Shown here: positions 14,737 through 23,254 of the stretch, piece after piece
Layout: every line of letters starts with the position of its first letter
Position numbering within the stretch: the stretch's first letter is position 1
Assembly (NCBI GenBank): GCA_964654015.1
Contig: CAZZHQ010000018.1
Span: 1-35,492, forward strand
Reading direction: 5' to 3'
Source of the DNA: JAUUZT01 sp964654015
GTDB taxonomy: Bacteria; Chloroflexota; Dehalococcoidia; GIF9; AB-539-J10
DNA: 35,492 bases
Translations under genes and position numbers: made by a program
Notes under the pieces: generated by a model
Seen by the model: only the letters and a program-made list of their open reading frames with translations
What the model was told of the DNA's origin: nothing
The model's database searches: none

Positions 14737-15648
14737 ATGTATGAGTTGATAATAATAGGCGGGGGACCAGCTGGTTTGGCCGCTGGTATATATGCCGCTC
14801 GTAAGCAGTTAAAGACATTGCTGATTAGCAGTGATATTGGCGGACAGGTAAACTGGACACTGGGAGTTGAGAATTACCTGGGTTATCAATTTATTGAGGG
14901 CGCAGAACTGATAGATAAATTTAGTGCTCAAGCGAGTCAGTACCCTATAGAACAAAAAATCGGTGAGAAAATAACGAAACTGGACAAGGTGGAAGGTATA
15001 TTTGAGGCTGAAACAGAATCCGGTGAAAAATACCTAGCCCAGACAATAATACTGGCTACCGGAAAGAAACCACGGAAACTTAACATTCCCGGAGAGGACA
15101 AATATATTGGCAAAGGAGTAACCTACTGTTCCATCTGCGATGGACCTGTTTTTTCAGGGCAGCGGGTAGCAGTTATAGGTGGAGGTAATTCAGCTATAGA
15201 GGCGGCGCTGGATATGGTGAAAATTGCGGAACACGTTGACCTGGTTTCCCTTACTCCTTTGACTGGGGATGTGATTCTTGCGAACAAGCTGTCCGATGCA
15301 AGCAACCTGAACATATTCACCGAATGTCAAACAGAAAAAATAGAGGGACATGACTTCGTTCAAGGATTAATTATTAAAGACCTGAAGAGCGGTACAGGTA
15401 AACGACTTGAGGTTAGTGGAATTCTCATTGAAATCGGGCTAATACCTAACTCCGAGCAAGTAAAAAACCTTGTTAAATTAAACAAAATGGGGGAGGTACC
15501 GATCAATTGCTCTTGCGAGACCGAAATACCAGGACTTTACGCCGCCGGGGATGTGACTAACGCTCCAGAGAAGCAGATAGTTATTGCCGCCGGCGAAGGA
15601 GCCAAGGCTGCCCTTCAGGCGCAGCGTTATTTACAAAGACTAAGTTGA
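14737..15648 (+). CDS. trxB: Thioredoxin reductase-like FAD/NAD(P)H disulfide reductase
   Basis: 303 residues: FAD-binding IIIGGGPAGLAAGIYAARK at the N-terminus, redox-active C131-S-I-C134 followed by DGP (usual form CATCDG), the NAD(P)H loop VIGGGNSAIEAALDM, and the C-terminal YAAGDVTNAP. It reduces a redoxin with NAD(P)H, here most likely the adjacent glutaredoxin-like protein. ATG 14737 follows AAAGGAG; a TTG start eight codons earlier is less likely. The gene is 34 bases downstream of the redoxin gene. Confidence 0.9.
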   Translation: MYELIIIGGGPAGLAAGIYAARKQLKTLLISSDIGGQVNWTLGVENYLGYQFIEGAELIDKFSAQASQYPIEQKIGEKITKLDKVEGIFEAETESGEKYLAQTIILATGKKPRKLNIPGEDKYIGKGVTYCSICDGPVFSGQRVAVIGGGNSAIEAALDMVKIAEHVDLVSLTPLTGDVILANKLSDASNLNIFTECQTEKIEGHDFVQGLIIKDLKSGTGKRLEVSGILIEIGLIPNSEQVKNLVKLNKMGEVPINCSCETEIPGLYAAGDVTNAPEKQIVIAAGEGAKAALQAQRYLQRLS

Positions 15649-15671
15649 TATTAAATAAGAGGTAATATGAA

Positions 15672-15893
15672 ATGGCTGAGATAAAGGTGGATTGCACTGG
15701 TGAAAACTGTCCGATTCCGCTAGTGGAAACTCGTAAAGCGCTGAGGAAAGCAAAAGTAGGTGACCTGATAGAGATTATTGGAACCCATCCCTCCTCCAAA
15801 AAAGAGATACCAATGGCTGTCAAGGCACTGAGACTAGAACTTATAGATGTCCAGGAGAACGATGGAGTCTGGAAAATAAGGATACGCAGGTAG
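15672..15893 (+). CDS. TusA/SirA-family sulfurtransferase
   Basis: 73 residues with the family signature C13-P-I-P in ENCPIPLVETRKAL. The Cys carries a persulfide passed on to acceptors. The small beta-alpha-beta-alpha-beta-beta domain closes with a DGVWKIRIRR strand. An additional C8 precedes the active Cys. It sits between thioredoxin reductase and a DsrE protein, a pairing typical of sulfur-relay clusters. The ribosome site is GAGGTAAT upstream. Confidence 0.88.
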   Translation: MAEIKVDCTGENCPIPLVETRKALRKAKVGDLIEIIGTHPSSKKEIPMAVKALRLELIDVQENDGVWKIRIRR

Positions 15894-15908
15894 AAGGAGA
15901 AAGTAAAC

Positions 15909-16328
15909 ATGGCAGATAAAGCTACCATTATCGTACACAGCGGAGAAATGGACAAGATTTACAGTGCCCTCATAGTAGCCAACGGGGCACTGGCAATGGG
16001 CATGGAAGTATCGCTTTTCTTCACCTTCTGGGGACTACAACGCTTGAAGAAAGGCAGACTGGAAAAAGGCCCTCTGTCGAAAATGAATATGTTGGGCCTT
16101 GGCAAATGGATGATTAAACGCAAAATGAAACAGGCCGGTGCGGCCTCTTTAGAGAGACTTTTACAGGACTTCAACGAACTCGGAGGTAGAATCCTTGCCT
16201 GCGACATGACCATGGAGATAATGGGGGTTAAGAAAGAAGATCTTCGTGAAGACCTGATATCAGAGTATTGTGCAGTAGGCACCTATATAAATGAGGCAAG
16301 AGAATCAACGATAACCCTTTTTATATAG
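15909..16328 (+). CDS. DsrE/DsrF/DrsH-family protein
   Basis: 139 residues. The start ATIIVHSGEMDKIYSALIVANGALAMGMEVSLFFTF-like pattern (Rossmann-like strand, Gly-rich turn and a second strand) and the Cys in RILACDMTMEIMGV are typical of DsrE-like proteins that take persulfide sulfur from TusA. Two basic, Met-rich loops (about 45-80: RLKKGRLEKG and LGKWMIKRKMKQ) resemble the membrane-associated DrsH/peroxiredoxin-like subfamily. AGAAGGAGAA precedes the ATG, 15 bases after tusA. Confidence 0.85.
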   Translation: MADKATIIVHSGEMDKIYSALIVANGALAMGMEVSLFFTFWGLQRLKKGRLEKGPLSKMNMLGLGKWMIKRKMKQAGAASLERLLQDFNELGGRILACDMTMEIMGVKKEDLREDLISEYCAVGTYINEARESTITLFI

Positions 16329-16341
16329 ACGGGAGAACGTT

Positions 16342-17511
16342 ATGCTAAACAGGCGTCAGGTATATCTGGATAACTCGGCAGCCACCCGGCTTGATGAACA
16401 GGTGCTGGAAGCAATGAAACCATATTTCTTCGATATATATGGCATTGCCACCTCGGAATTCGCTTATTCACAGGGAATAGAGGCCAGGGAAGTATTGGAT
16501 ACTGCCAGGGAATCCCTTGCTACCGCCCTGGGTGCCGCACCCGAAGAGTTTATCTTTAGTTCAGGAAGCACCGAATCCTCAAACATAGCACTGAAAGGAG
16601 TGGCACTGGCTCTCGGTAACCAGAAAGGGAAACATATCATCATATCAGGAATTGAAGATTTTCCGGTGCTGAACAGTGCCCGAGCCCTTGAGAAGCAGGG
16701 ATTCCGGGTGACATACCTGGATGTAGATGGTGACGGCTTTGTTAGCCTGGACAGGCTGAAGGAAGCTATAACTAACGAGACAATACTTGTTTCCATACAG
16801 CACGCCAACCAGGAGATCGGCACTATTCAGGATATCTCCGGCATTGCTGATATTTGTAGTGAGAAAGGCGTTCTGTTCCATACAGATGCGACGCACTCTT
16901 TCACCAGGGTTCCCCTTGATGTCAGAAGCATACCTGTGGATTTAATCACCGTATCCACCCATACCATTCATGGACCCAGGGGCACAGGAGGGCTATACAT
17001 CCGTAAAGGAACAAAAATAGCCAAGTGGGTAGATGGCGGTTTCCAGGAGTTCGACCTTCGAGCGGGTATGGAGAACATACCTGGCGCGGCAGGATTTGCC
17101 AGGGCAGTAGAATTGGTCACTCCCGAAGAAACGATTCGATTACAATCAATGAGGGACCATATTATTGACCGCGTACTGGCCGTGATACCAGACACGGTCC
17201 TTAACGGGCATCGATGGAAGAGGTTACCACATAATGCCAATATCTCTTTCCATTATATAGAGGGCGAGGCTATCACACTTCATCTTGACATGCATGGTTT
17301 TGCTGTAAGCACCGGTTCTGCCTGCTTCAGTCGCTCACTGGAAGGCAGCCATGTTATCTTCGGCATCGGTGGCGACCATGAAAGAGCGCACGGGTCAATA
17401 CGCTTTACCTTCGGACGTTACAATACGATGGAAGAAGTAGATGCCGTTATACAGACGCTTGACGAGGTAGTACACGAGTTGAGAGGCATCAGCCCACTGG
17501 GTAAACAATAA
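16342..17511 (+). CDS. NifS/IscS-like class V protein missing the PLP lysine (possible pseudoenzyme)
   Basis: 389 residues, full-length class V aminotransferase fold aligning with IscS throughout: YLDNSAATR at the N-terminus, SSGSTESSN, HANQEIGTIQ and the mobile active-site loop STGSAC328FSRS. But the PLP pocket is altered. The Schiff-base lysine in the usual SxHKxxGPKG is Thr208 (STHTIHGPRG). The ring-stacking His of 'EHHAV' is Asp106/Phe107 (IEDFPV). The Gln of 'DAAQS' is His185 (DATHS). D182 and C328 remain. The protein may carry persulfide or bind the scaffold without being a PLP enzyme, or use PLP differently. It lies 13 bases after the DsrE gene and 20 before the IscU-like scaffold. No premature stop or frameshift is present, so it looks maintained. 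Confidence 0.85.
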   Translation: MLNRRQVYLDNSAATRLDEQVLEAMKPYFFDIYGIATSEFAYSQGIEAREVLDTARESLATALGAAPEEFIFSSGSTESSNIALKGVALALGNQKGKHIIISGIEDFPVLNSARALEKQGFRVTYLDVDGDGFVSLDRLKEAITNETILVSIQHANQEIGTIQDISGIADICSEKGVLFHTDATHSFTRVPLDVRSIPVDLITVSTHTIHGPRGTGGLYIRKGTKIAKWVDGGFQEFDLRAGMENIPGAAGFARAVELVTPEETIRLQSMRDHIIDRVLAVIPDTVLNGHRWKRLPHNANISFHYIEGEAITLHLDMHGFAVSTGSACFSRSLEGSHVIFGIGGDHERAHGSIRFTFGRYNTMEEVDAVIQTLDEVVHELRGISPLGKQ

Positions 17512-17531
17512 AACGGTTAGGAGGATTATAA

Positions 17532-18167
17532 ATGAGCTTCCCATATAATGAAACAGTAATGGAACATTTTCGCCATCCACGTAACGTGGGTAAGATTGAG
17601 GATGCCGATGGAAAGGCATTGGAAGGCAGTCCTGCCTGTGGCGACATGGTGTCCGTACACATCAAGGTTGACCCTGATACGGATAGTATCCAGGACATCA
17701 AATTCGAATCCTACGGTTGTGCTTCTAACATCGCTACAGGCTCTATCATCACGGAAATGGCTAAAGGAAAAACACTTGATGAAGCGAAGAAAATTACCTG
17801 GCAGCAGGCTTCAGATGCGCTGGGAGGGCTACCTAAAGTCAAAACCCATTGCTCGGTGCTTGCCATAGAAGGATTACGCTCGGCCATTACCAACTACGAA
17901 GAGCGTCACGGTTTGGTAAAGGAGAAAATTCCGACCACTATAGAGTTACTACGCAGGCGCCTCAGGAAAGTTATGAATCCTATGGCGGGATTAGACCTTA
18001 TGCATACAAATCTGGTGCAGGACATTGAGCTAAAGGACGGTAACGTCCGGATAGTGATTGCATTACCTCCAAACCACCAGTTTGCTGCCGCAATAAAGAG
18101 CGAGATAACCGAGAAGATAGAACCTCTCTGGGATGTAAAAGAGCTAACTGTGGAATTCGTGGAATAG
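17532..18167 (+). CDS. IscU-like Fe-S scaffold fused to a DUF59/MIP18-like domain
   Basis: 211 residues. The N-terminal IscU domain (1-125) has all scaffold ligands: C36-G-D38, C63 in YGCASN, and H106-C107 in KTHCSVLA. The C-terminal domain (about 138-211, VMNPMAGLDLMHTN...LKDGNVRIVIALPP) resembles the DUF59 module found in Fe-S carrier ATPases (Mrp/ApbC) and SufT/PaaD proteins, although the usual Cys of the 'CP' turn is missing. The usual bacterial fusion partner would be the NifU C-terminal CxxC domain. AGGAGG precedes the ATG. Directly downstream of the desulfurase-like gene, so it is its probable partner. Confidence 0.85.
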   Translation: MSFPYNETVMEHFRHPRNVGKIEDADGKALEGSPACGDMVSVHIKVDPDTDSIQDIKFESYGCASNIATGSIITEMAKGKTLDEAKKITWQQASDALGGLPKVKTHCSVLAIEGLRSAITNYEERHGLVKEKIPTTIELLRRRLRKVMNPMAGLDLMHTNLVQDIELKDGNVRIVIALPPNHQFAAAIKSEITEKIEPLWDVKELTVEFVE

Positions 18168-18212
18168 AAAACAGACAATAATTTATGTTCAGGCAAGATT
18201 TTTGGGGGCCTT

Positions 18213-20702
18213 ATGGAAAATAATAAAACTTCTACTAATAAGAAATTAACAAAAGCTAATATTCATATAACAGGGATGACCTGCACTACATGCGCTGCCA
18301 CCATTGAGAAAGGACTCTCAGGGATGAGCGGTGTAGAGCAGGTAAATCTGAGCTATGCCTCGGGAAAGGCTTCCGTAGAATATGATCCGGCAACTGTTAA
18401 CCTGGCAGCGATTAATAAAACAGTTTCCAGTCTAGGCTATGGGACAGCTACAAAAAAATCTATCTTTCCTGTCAGCGGGATGTCCTGTGCAGGCTGCGTC
18501 TCTCATGTTGAGAAGGCCCTACGGAGCGTGAACGGAGTAATCTCCGCCAATGTTAATCTTGCTTCAGAGAAAGCCACTATGGAATATCTGGACGAGACGA
18601 CGTTCTCTGAACTGCAACGAGCAGTGGAAAAGGCCGGCTATAACCTGGGTACAGAAGCCGTAGCCTTGGAAGATGTTTCTATTACCGCCCGACGGGATTC
18701 TCTTTCCCTGAGAAACAGATTTATTTTCGCCGCCGTCGTCGGAGTATCAATAATGCTACTGGGCTGGGCTCCCGGATTTTTGCTAAAGCCTTACCTGCTC
18801 TGGGCACTGGCAACGCCGGTGCAGTTCTGGGCAGGCTTTAGATTCTACAAGGGGGCTTTGGGAGCCTTCAGGCATAAAACTGCCGACATGAATACGTTAA
18901 TCACCGTCGGTACCTCAGCAGCATATCTTTACAGCGTGGCAGCCGTCCTTTTTCCAGGCCTGTTTATCAGTGCCGGAGTTGAGCCAGCTTTATATTTTGA
19001 CACCTCAGCCATGATTATTGCCTTGATTTTACTGGGCCGTTTCCTTGAAGCCACGGCCAGAGGGCGAACCTCAGAAGCTATAAAAAAGCTTATCGGGTTA
19101 CAGCCAAAAACAGCATTTGTAATACGTGATGGCAAAGAAATGGAAATCTCCGTAGATGATGTCCAGATTGCCGATCTTATACTGGTAAAGCCGGGAGAGA
19201 GAGTACCAGTAGACGGTATTATCCGCCAGGGATATTCCAGCATTGACGAGTCAATGCTTACCGGAGAGAGTATGCCGGTAGAAAAAAAGACAGGTGACGA
19301 GGTTATTGGTGCCTCGATTAATAAGACAGGTAGCTTCCAGTTCGAGGCAACCAGGGTGGGAAAGGACACCACCCTGGCCAAGATTATCAGGATGGTGGAC
19401 GAAGCACAGGGAAGCAAGGCCCCCATTCAACGACTGGCGGATATCATCGCCAGTTACTTTGTACCGGTAGTGATTGGCATCGCTGTCGTTACATTTATAT
19501 TATGGTACTTTACAGGACCATCCCCTGCCTTCACCTTCGCAATTCTCAATTTCGTAGCAGTCCTTATTATAGCCTGTCCCTGTGCCATGGGATTGGCGAC
19601 GCCAACCGCTGTCATCGTGGGTACAGGTAAAGGAGCCGAACATGGCCTGCTTATTCGAAGCGCTGAGATACTGGAGAGATCTCATAAAATAGATACTGTA
19701 ATACTGGATAAAACAGGCACCTTAACTCATGGCAAACCAATTGTAACCGACATAGTTGCTCTCCCTCCCTATTCCAGAGAGGAGGTCCTCAGGCTAGCAG
19801 CCTCGGCCGAGCATAATTCTGAGCACCCGCTCGCTGACGCTATTGTCAGGGCTGCCTCCGAAAAGAAGCTGGAGCTATCTTCAGTATCAGATTTTAATGC
19901 AATACCCGGATACGGTATCGAGGCCCTGGTAGAGGGTAAAAAGCTAGTGTTGGGTAACCTCAGGCTGATAAATGAAAAAAAACTTTCCCTTGATAAGCTG
20001 GGAAGAGATGCCGAACAATTTGGCGCAAAAGGAAAGACAGTTATGTTACTGGGCATAGATAACCAGGTGGTAGGCATCATTGCTCTGGCTGACACCTTGA
20101 AACCGAATGCAAGGGCAGCACTGAACGCATTACACGATATGGGTATTGGGGTTGCGATGATAACCGGTGACAACAAGCATACTGCTGAGGCGATTGCTGC
20201 AGAGCTGGGTATTGACCGTGTTCTGGCAGAAGTCCTGCCTGAACACAAAGCTCAGGAGGTCAAAAAACTGCAGCAGGAAGGAAAAGTGGTAGCAATGGTA
20301 GGAGATGGGATAAATGATGCTCCTGCCCTGGCTCAGGCAGATGTTGGCATTGCCATTGGTACCGGCACAGATGTGGCTATGGAAGCTGCGGATATCACTC
20401 TGATAAGCGGTGACCTTGGTGGAATCGTGACCGCTATATCTTTGAGCAAACACACTATGAGAACTATCAAGCAGAATCTGTTCTGGGCTTTCGCCTACAA
20501 CACTACTCTTATTCCGGTGGCGGCAGGAGTATTGTACTTTGTTTTCAGAAATACCGGCGTTCCCCCGGAACTTCATTTTATTCTAGGCAACTATGGCTTC
20601 TTGAACCCTATTCTAGCAGCGGGAGCCATGGCCGCCAGCTCAATTACTGTCGTATCCAATTCATTGCGTCTCAAGAGGTTCAAGCCGACCATTTTTAAAT
20701 AA
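18213..20702 (+). CDS. copA: Cu+-exporting P1B-type ATPase
   Basis: 829 residues. Two N-terminal heavy-metal domains (GMTC24TTC27 and GMSC92AGC95), eight predicted membrane helices, the TGES actuator loop, the Cu+ signature C455-P-C457 in the sixth helix, the phosphorylation site D499-KTGT, the nucleotide-domain HP motif (HSEHPLADA) and MVGDGINDAPAL. The CPC motif and domain layout fit CopA, which pumps Cu+ from cytoplasm to outside. The gene is 45 bases after the IscU fusion. Copper damages exposed Fe-S clusters and thiols, which would explain its linkage to the redoxin and Fe-S genes. No CsoR/CueR-like gene is in the window. Confidence 0.95.
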   Translation: MENNKTSTNKKLTKANIHITGMTCTTCAATIEKGLSGMSGVEQVNLSYASGKASVEYDPATVNLAAINKTVSSLGYGTATKKSIFPVSGMSCAGCVSHVEKALRSVNGVISANVNLASEKATMEYLDETTFSELQRAVEKAGYNLGTEAVALEDVSITARRDSLSLRNRFIFAAVVGVSIMLLGWAPGFLLKPYLLWALATPVQFWAGFRFYKGALGAFRHKTADMNTLITVGTSAAYLYSVAAVLFPGLFISAGVEPALYFDTSAMIIALILLGRFLEATARGRTSEAIKKLIGLQPKTAFVIRDGKEMEISVDDVQIADLILVKPGERVPVDGIIRQGYSSIDESMLTGESMPVEKKTGDEVIGASINKTGSFQFEATRVGKDTTLAKIIRMVDEAQGSKAPIQRLADIIASYFVPVVIGIAVVTFILWYFTGPSPAFTFAILNFVAVLIIACPCAMGLATPTAVIVGTGKGAEHGLLIRSAEILERSHKIDTVILDKTGTLTHGKPIVTDIVALPPYSREEVLRLAASAEHNSEHPLADAIVRAASEKKLELSSVSDFNAIPGYGIEALVEGKKLVLGNLRLINEKKLSLDKLGRDAEQFGAKGKTVMLLGIDNQVVGIIALADTLKPNARAALNALHDMGIGVAMITGDNKHTAEAIAAELGIDRVLAEVLPEHKAQEVKKLQQEGKVVAMVGDGINDAPALAQADVGIAIGTGTDVAMEAADITLISGDLGGIVTAISLSKHTMRTIKQNLFWAFAYNTTLIPVAAGVLYFVFRNTGVPPELHFILGNYGFLNPILAAGAMAASSITVVSNSLRLKRFKPTIFK

Positions 20703-20730
20703 ACAACGATATCCGATAGGAGTATACAAG

Positions 20731-21081
20731 ATGACAAAAGCCGAAAACAATAATGAAATTGACCCAAAGATACTTTCACGGGTTGTTAATTTAGCCCACC
20801 TGGTAGATTACCAGGAAGACTCAGTAGTGAGCCGAACCATAGTCGATAAGAATACGGGGACAGTTACCCTGTTCGCCTTTGGCAAAGGGCAAGGCCTGAG
20901 CGAACACACCGCACCATTTGATGCACTTGTATATGTTTTAGAGGGTGAGGCAAGAATAACCATCTCAGGAGAATCCTTCTACCTGAAGGGTGGAGAGACC
21001 ATCATCATGCCAGCGGATAAACCACATGCCCTTGAAGCACTCAACAGGTTCAAAATGATGCTTGTCATGATAAAGTCATAA
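20731..21081 (+). CDS. Small cupin-domain protein
   Basis: 116 residues, single cupin barrel. Motif 1 GLSEHTAPFDALVYVLEG keeps one His (motif usually HxH, here H-T-A) and the Glu; motif 2 PADKPHALEA keeps the His. Such small cupins bind a metal and act as sensors, isomerases or unknown factors. ATAGGAG precedes the ATG, 28 bases after copA, so it is probably in the same transcript. Substrate unknown. Confidence 0.85.
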   Translation: MTKAENNNEIDPKILSRVVNLAHLVDYQEDSVVSRTIVDKNTGTVTLFAFGKGQGLSEHTAPFDALVYVLEGEARITISGESFYLKGGETIIMPADKPHALEALNRFKMMLVMIKS

Positions 21082-21109
21082 TCCATTAACACGCATGTAC
21101 TCATAGTTC

Positions 21110-21139
21110 TTGACAATATCATATAATATTTTGTAAAGT
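21110..21139 (+). promoter_or_regulatory. Candidate promoter of the Rrf2 regulator gene
   Basis: TTGACA (21110-21115), 18-bp spacer, TAAAGT (21134-21139, four of six). The spacer is A/T-rich with ATAT palindromic pieces. Predicted start about 21146, leaving a leader of about 27 bases without an obvious Shine-Dalgarno site. Confidence 0.4.
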
Positions 21140-21172
21140 ATCATCACTATATTAGTCAACTTTTATTAGCTA

Positions 21173-21619
21173 ATGAAACTTTCTACAAAATCAAGATATG
21201 GGACCAGGGCGCTGGTGGATATAGCTCTTCACGCAAGCGGAGAGAGAACAAAACTAAAAGACGTTGCAGCAAGGCAGCAGATCTCTCTGCCATATCTGGG
21301 ACAAATAATCACACCATTTTTAACTGCCGGCATAGTAATGAGCAGCAGGGGACGCGCTGGGGGAATTACACTGCTTAAGCAGCCCGCTCAAATAAAACTT
21401 AGCCAGATAATTCAGCTTCTTGAAGGCACAATAACTCCTGTAGAATGTGTCACCTATCCCGAACTATGTCCACGTGTCGACCAGTGCGGCACTCATGATA
21501 TCTGGTGTCTGATAAAGAAAGCGATAGATGACATACTGGAGACCACCACATTGCAGGACCTTGTCGATATTGAGAGAAGAAAGATAGCAATCCATGGCGG
21601 TGAGTCTTCGAATTTATGA
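21173..21619 (+). CDS. Rrf2/IscR-like Fe-S transcription regulator
   Basis: 148 residues. N-terminal winged helix of the Rrf2 family (MKLSTKSRYGTRALVDIALH, recognition region QISLPYLGQI, wing SSRGRAGG). A Cys cluster follows: C92-x6-C99-x5-C105, with C112. IscR holds [2Fe-2S] with Cys 92, 98 and 104 plus His107, so an Fe-S or related cofactor is likely here. IscR-like proteins repress Fe-S assembly genes. Its place after the IscU and CopA genes suggests it senses Fe-S or redox status for this region. The ATG lacks a clear ribosome site (ATTAGCTA upstream), so weak translation or near-leaderless initiation is possible. Confidence 0.9.
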   Translation: MKLSTKSRYGTRALVDIALHASGERTKLKDVAARQQISLPYLGQIITPFLTAGIVMSSRGRAGGITLLKQPAQIKLSQIIQLLEGTITPVECVTYPELCPRVDQCGTHDIWCLIKKAIDDILETTTLQDLVDIERRKIAIHGGESSNL

Positions 21620-21626
21620 ACATCTC

Positions 21627-21650
21627 GGCATCCTTGAGGAAAAGGATGCC
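21627..21650 (+). terminator. Hairpin after the Rrf2 gene
   Basis: GGCATCCTT-GAGGAA-AAGGATGCC, a perfect 9-bp stem eight bases after the Rrf2 stop. No T-run follows, so termination would be inefficient. It may instead attenuate or separate regulator from the downstream thioredoxin-CcdA gene. Confidence 0.4.
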
Positions 21651-21721
21651 CTGCCATATAACATCAGCAAAATTATTAATAAATAGCCCCTAAGACCATT
21701 TACTCGGAGGATTAAATTCGA

Positions 21722-23164
21722 ATGACGAAGAAGCTATTCATACACGCGGGATTGATACTGGTTGTCTGCCTCCTCGGTATTGGTCTCGTTTTATCTTCCC
21801 AGGCCCTCGCCCAGGACTCACAAGATGATTATGTCTCAATAGTCTATTTCCACGGCATTGGCTGTCAGCATTGTGCTCATACAGACCCAACTGTATTACT
21901 GGAGTTGCCAGGAGAATATCCGGAACTGATTGTTATAGGGTATGAAATCTACAAGATGGAGCAAAATGCCCCGCTTCTCGATGAATACCACAGCGCATAT
22001 GTAGCCACCTACGAAATTCCTGTGGCAGTCTTCAATAAGGAAAGAATCCTCACTACTGATGTCAAAGTGATGAAAAATATCAAACCTTATCTCGATGAGC
22101 TTGACCATAACCCGGTACCACTTTCCGATGGCAGTTCCATCGACTTCCAGGAATTAGACCTGCTCACTTTACCGGGCTACCCGGAGATATGGCATCAAAA
22201 TAAAATAGCTATAAAAACAGGATCTGCAGGGGATAGCGAGCTTCTTAAAAACTTGATTCTTCAAGACGACCTGTCAGGTATTCTTAAGGATAAAGATTAC
22301 ACGCCCATAGAGCCGATATTGGTCGAGCTTTCAGGAGGCGACATTAAATTCGACAACGCCATACTGGTTGGCGACTGGATATTCCAGTGGAATGGTGACC
22401 GCATGGGGGTTCCATCAGCAGAGGCAGGAGCTTATGCCCCCGGGACACAGCCTATCAATCCGGTGAAGCACACTGTAACCATGACAAAGATTGTCTCCCT
22501 GGCACTGGTTGACGCGGTAAACCCCTGTGCTTTCGCAGTGTTATTACTGCTGCTAACTGCCATACTGGCTTATAACCCCGGGAACAGGCGAAGTGTGTTG
22601 CTGGGAGGACTGATGTTCGTTACGGCAGTCTTTGCCATGTATTTCATATACGGGCTTATATTCATCAGGTTTTTTCAACTAATACAAACTTTAAATGTTG
22701 TCAAGATATGGTTGTTCAGGGCACTTGCCATTGCGTCTATCATATTCGGTATACTCAACATCAGGGACTTTATCAAGTACAAGCCTGGAGGGTTTGGTAC
22801 TGAGATGCCACTCATGCTGAGGCCCAAGATGCAGGCTATGATTGCCAGGGTAACTTCACCCAAAGGGGCTTTCCTGGCAGGCATACTGGTCACCTTGTTT
22901 CTACTGCCATGCACCATTGGCCCCTACGTCATAGCCGCTGGCATCCTTTCTGTCTTCGACATGCTGGCTAATATCCCTGTCCTTATAGTTTATAACCTGA
23001 TATTTATCCTTCCTATGATGGCAATAGTGGGAATAGTCTACCTGGGACTGAGAGGGGTAAAGGATGTCGAGGAATGGAAAAATCGTCACATCACCAAATT
23101 GCACTTGATAGCAGGAATTCTCATGCTCTTTGTGGGAGTGGCTCTGCTTATGGGATGGGTATAG
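21722..23164 (+). CDS. Exported thioredoxin-like domain fused to a CcdA/DsbD-type membrane domain
   Basis: 480 residues. A signal peptide (MTKKLFIHAGLILVVCLL...ALAQ) leads to an extracytoplasmic thioredoxin-like domain with C48-Q-H-C51 in IGCQHCAHTDP (about 35-240). A CcdA-like transmembrane domain follows with the paired Cys signatures VNPCAFAVLLLLL and LFLLPCTIGPY plus about six helices. CcdA/DsbD proteins carry reducing equivalents from cytosolic thioredoxin across the membrane. The fusion puts donor and periplasmic acceptor in one chain, in reverse order to DsbD's C-terminal thioredoxin domain. The thioredoxin/redoxin pair encoded upstream is a plausible cytosolic source. CGGAGG lies 12 bases before the ATG. 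Confidence 0.88.
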   Translation: MTKKLFIHAGLILVVCLLGIGLVLSSQALAQDSQDDYVSIVYFHGIGCQHCAHTDPTVLLELPGEYPELIVIGYEIYKMEQNAPLLDEYHSAYVATYEIPVAVFNKERILTTDVKVMKNIKPYLDELDHNPVPLSDGSSIDFQELDLLTLPGYPEIWHQNKIAIKTGSAGDSELLKNLILQDDLSGILKDKDYTPIEPILVELSGGDIKFDNAILVGDWIFQWNGDRMGVPSAEAGAYAPGTQPINPVKHTVTMTKIVSLALVDAVNPCAFAVLLLLLTAILAYNPGNRRSVLLGGLMFVTAVFAMYFIYGLIFIRFFQLIQTLNVVKIWLFRALAIASIIFGILNIRDFIKYKPGGFGTEMPLMLRPKMQAMIARVTSPKGAFLAGILVTLFLLPCTIGPYVIAAGILSVFDMLANIPVLIVYNLIFILPMMAIVGIVYLGLRGVKDVEEWKNRHITKLHLIAGILMLFVGVALLMGWV

Positions 23165-23185
23165 CATAGTTATCATGTAGTTAAT

Positions 23186-23226
23186 AAAGGGGGGAGGATT
23201 ATTAGATATCCTCCCCCCTTTTCGCT
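23186..23226. terminator. Bidirectional rho-independent terminator
   Basis: A 14-bp stem AAAGGGGGGAGGAT / ATCCTCCCCCCTTT with an eight-base loop, between the convergent CcdA-like and rubrerythrin genes. T-rich sequence follows on the plus side (TTTTCGCTTTTT). On the minus side the stem ends in CCCTTT and is followed by ATTAA, so it is weaker there. Confidence 0.8.
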
Positions 23227-23254
23227 TTTTAAGCCTTTAAAGCCGGTGTAAAAA

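Noticed and set aside
21067..21079. ATGATAAAGTCAT as a further operator
   Set aside because: These are the last codons of the cupin gene, and the half-sites do not match the ATGAT-N4-ATCAT spacing.
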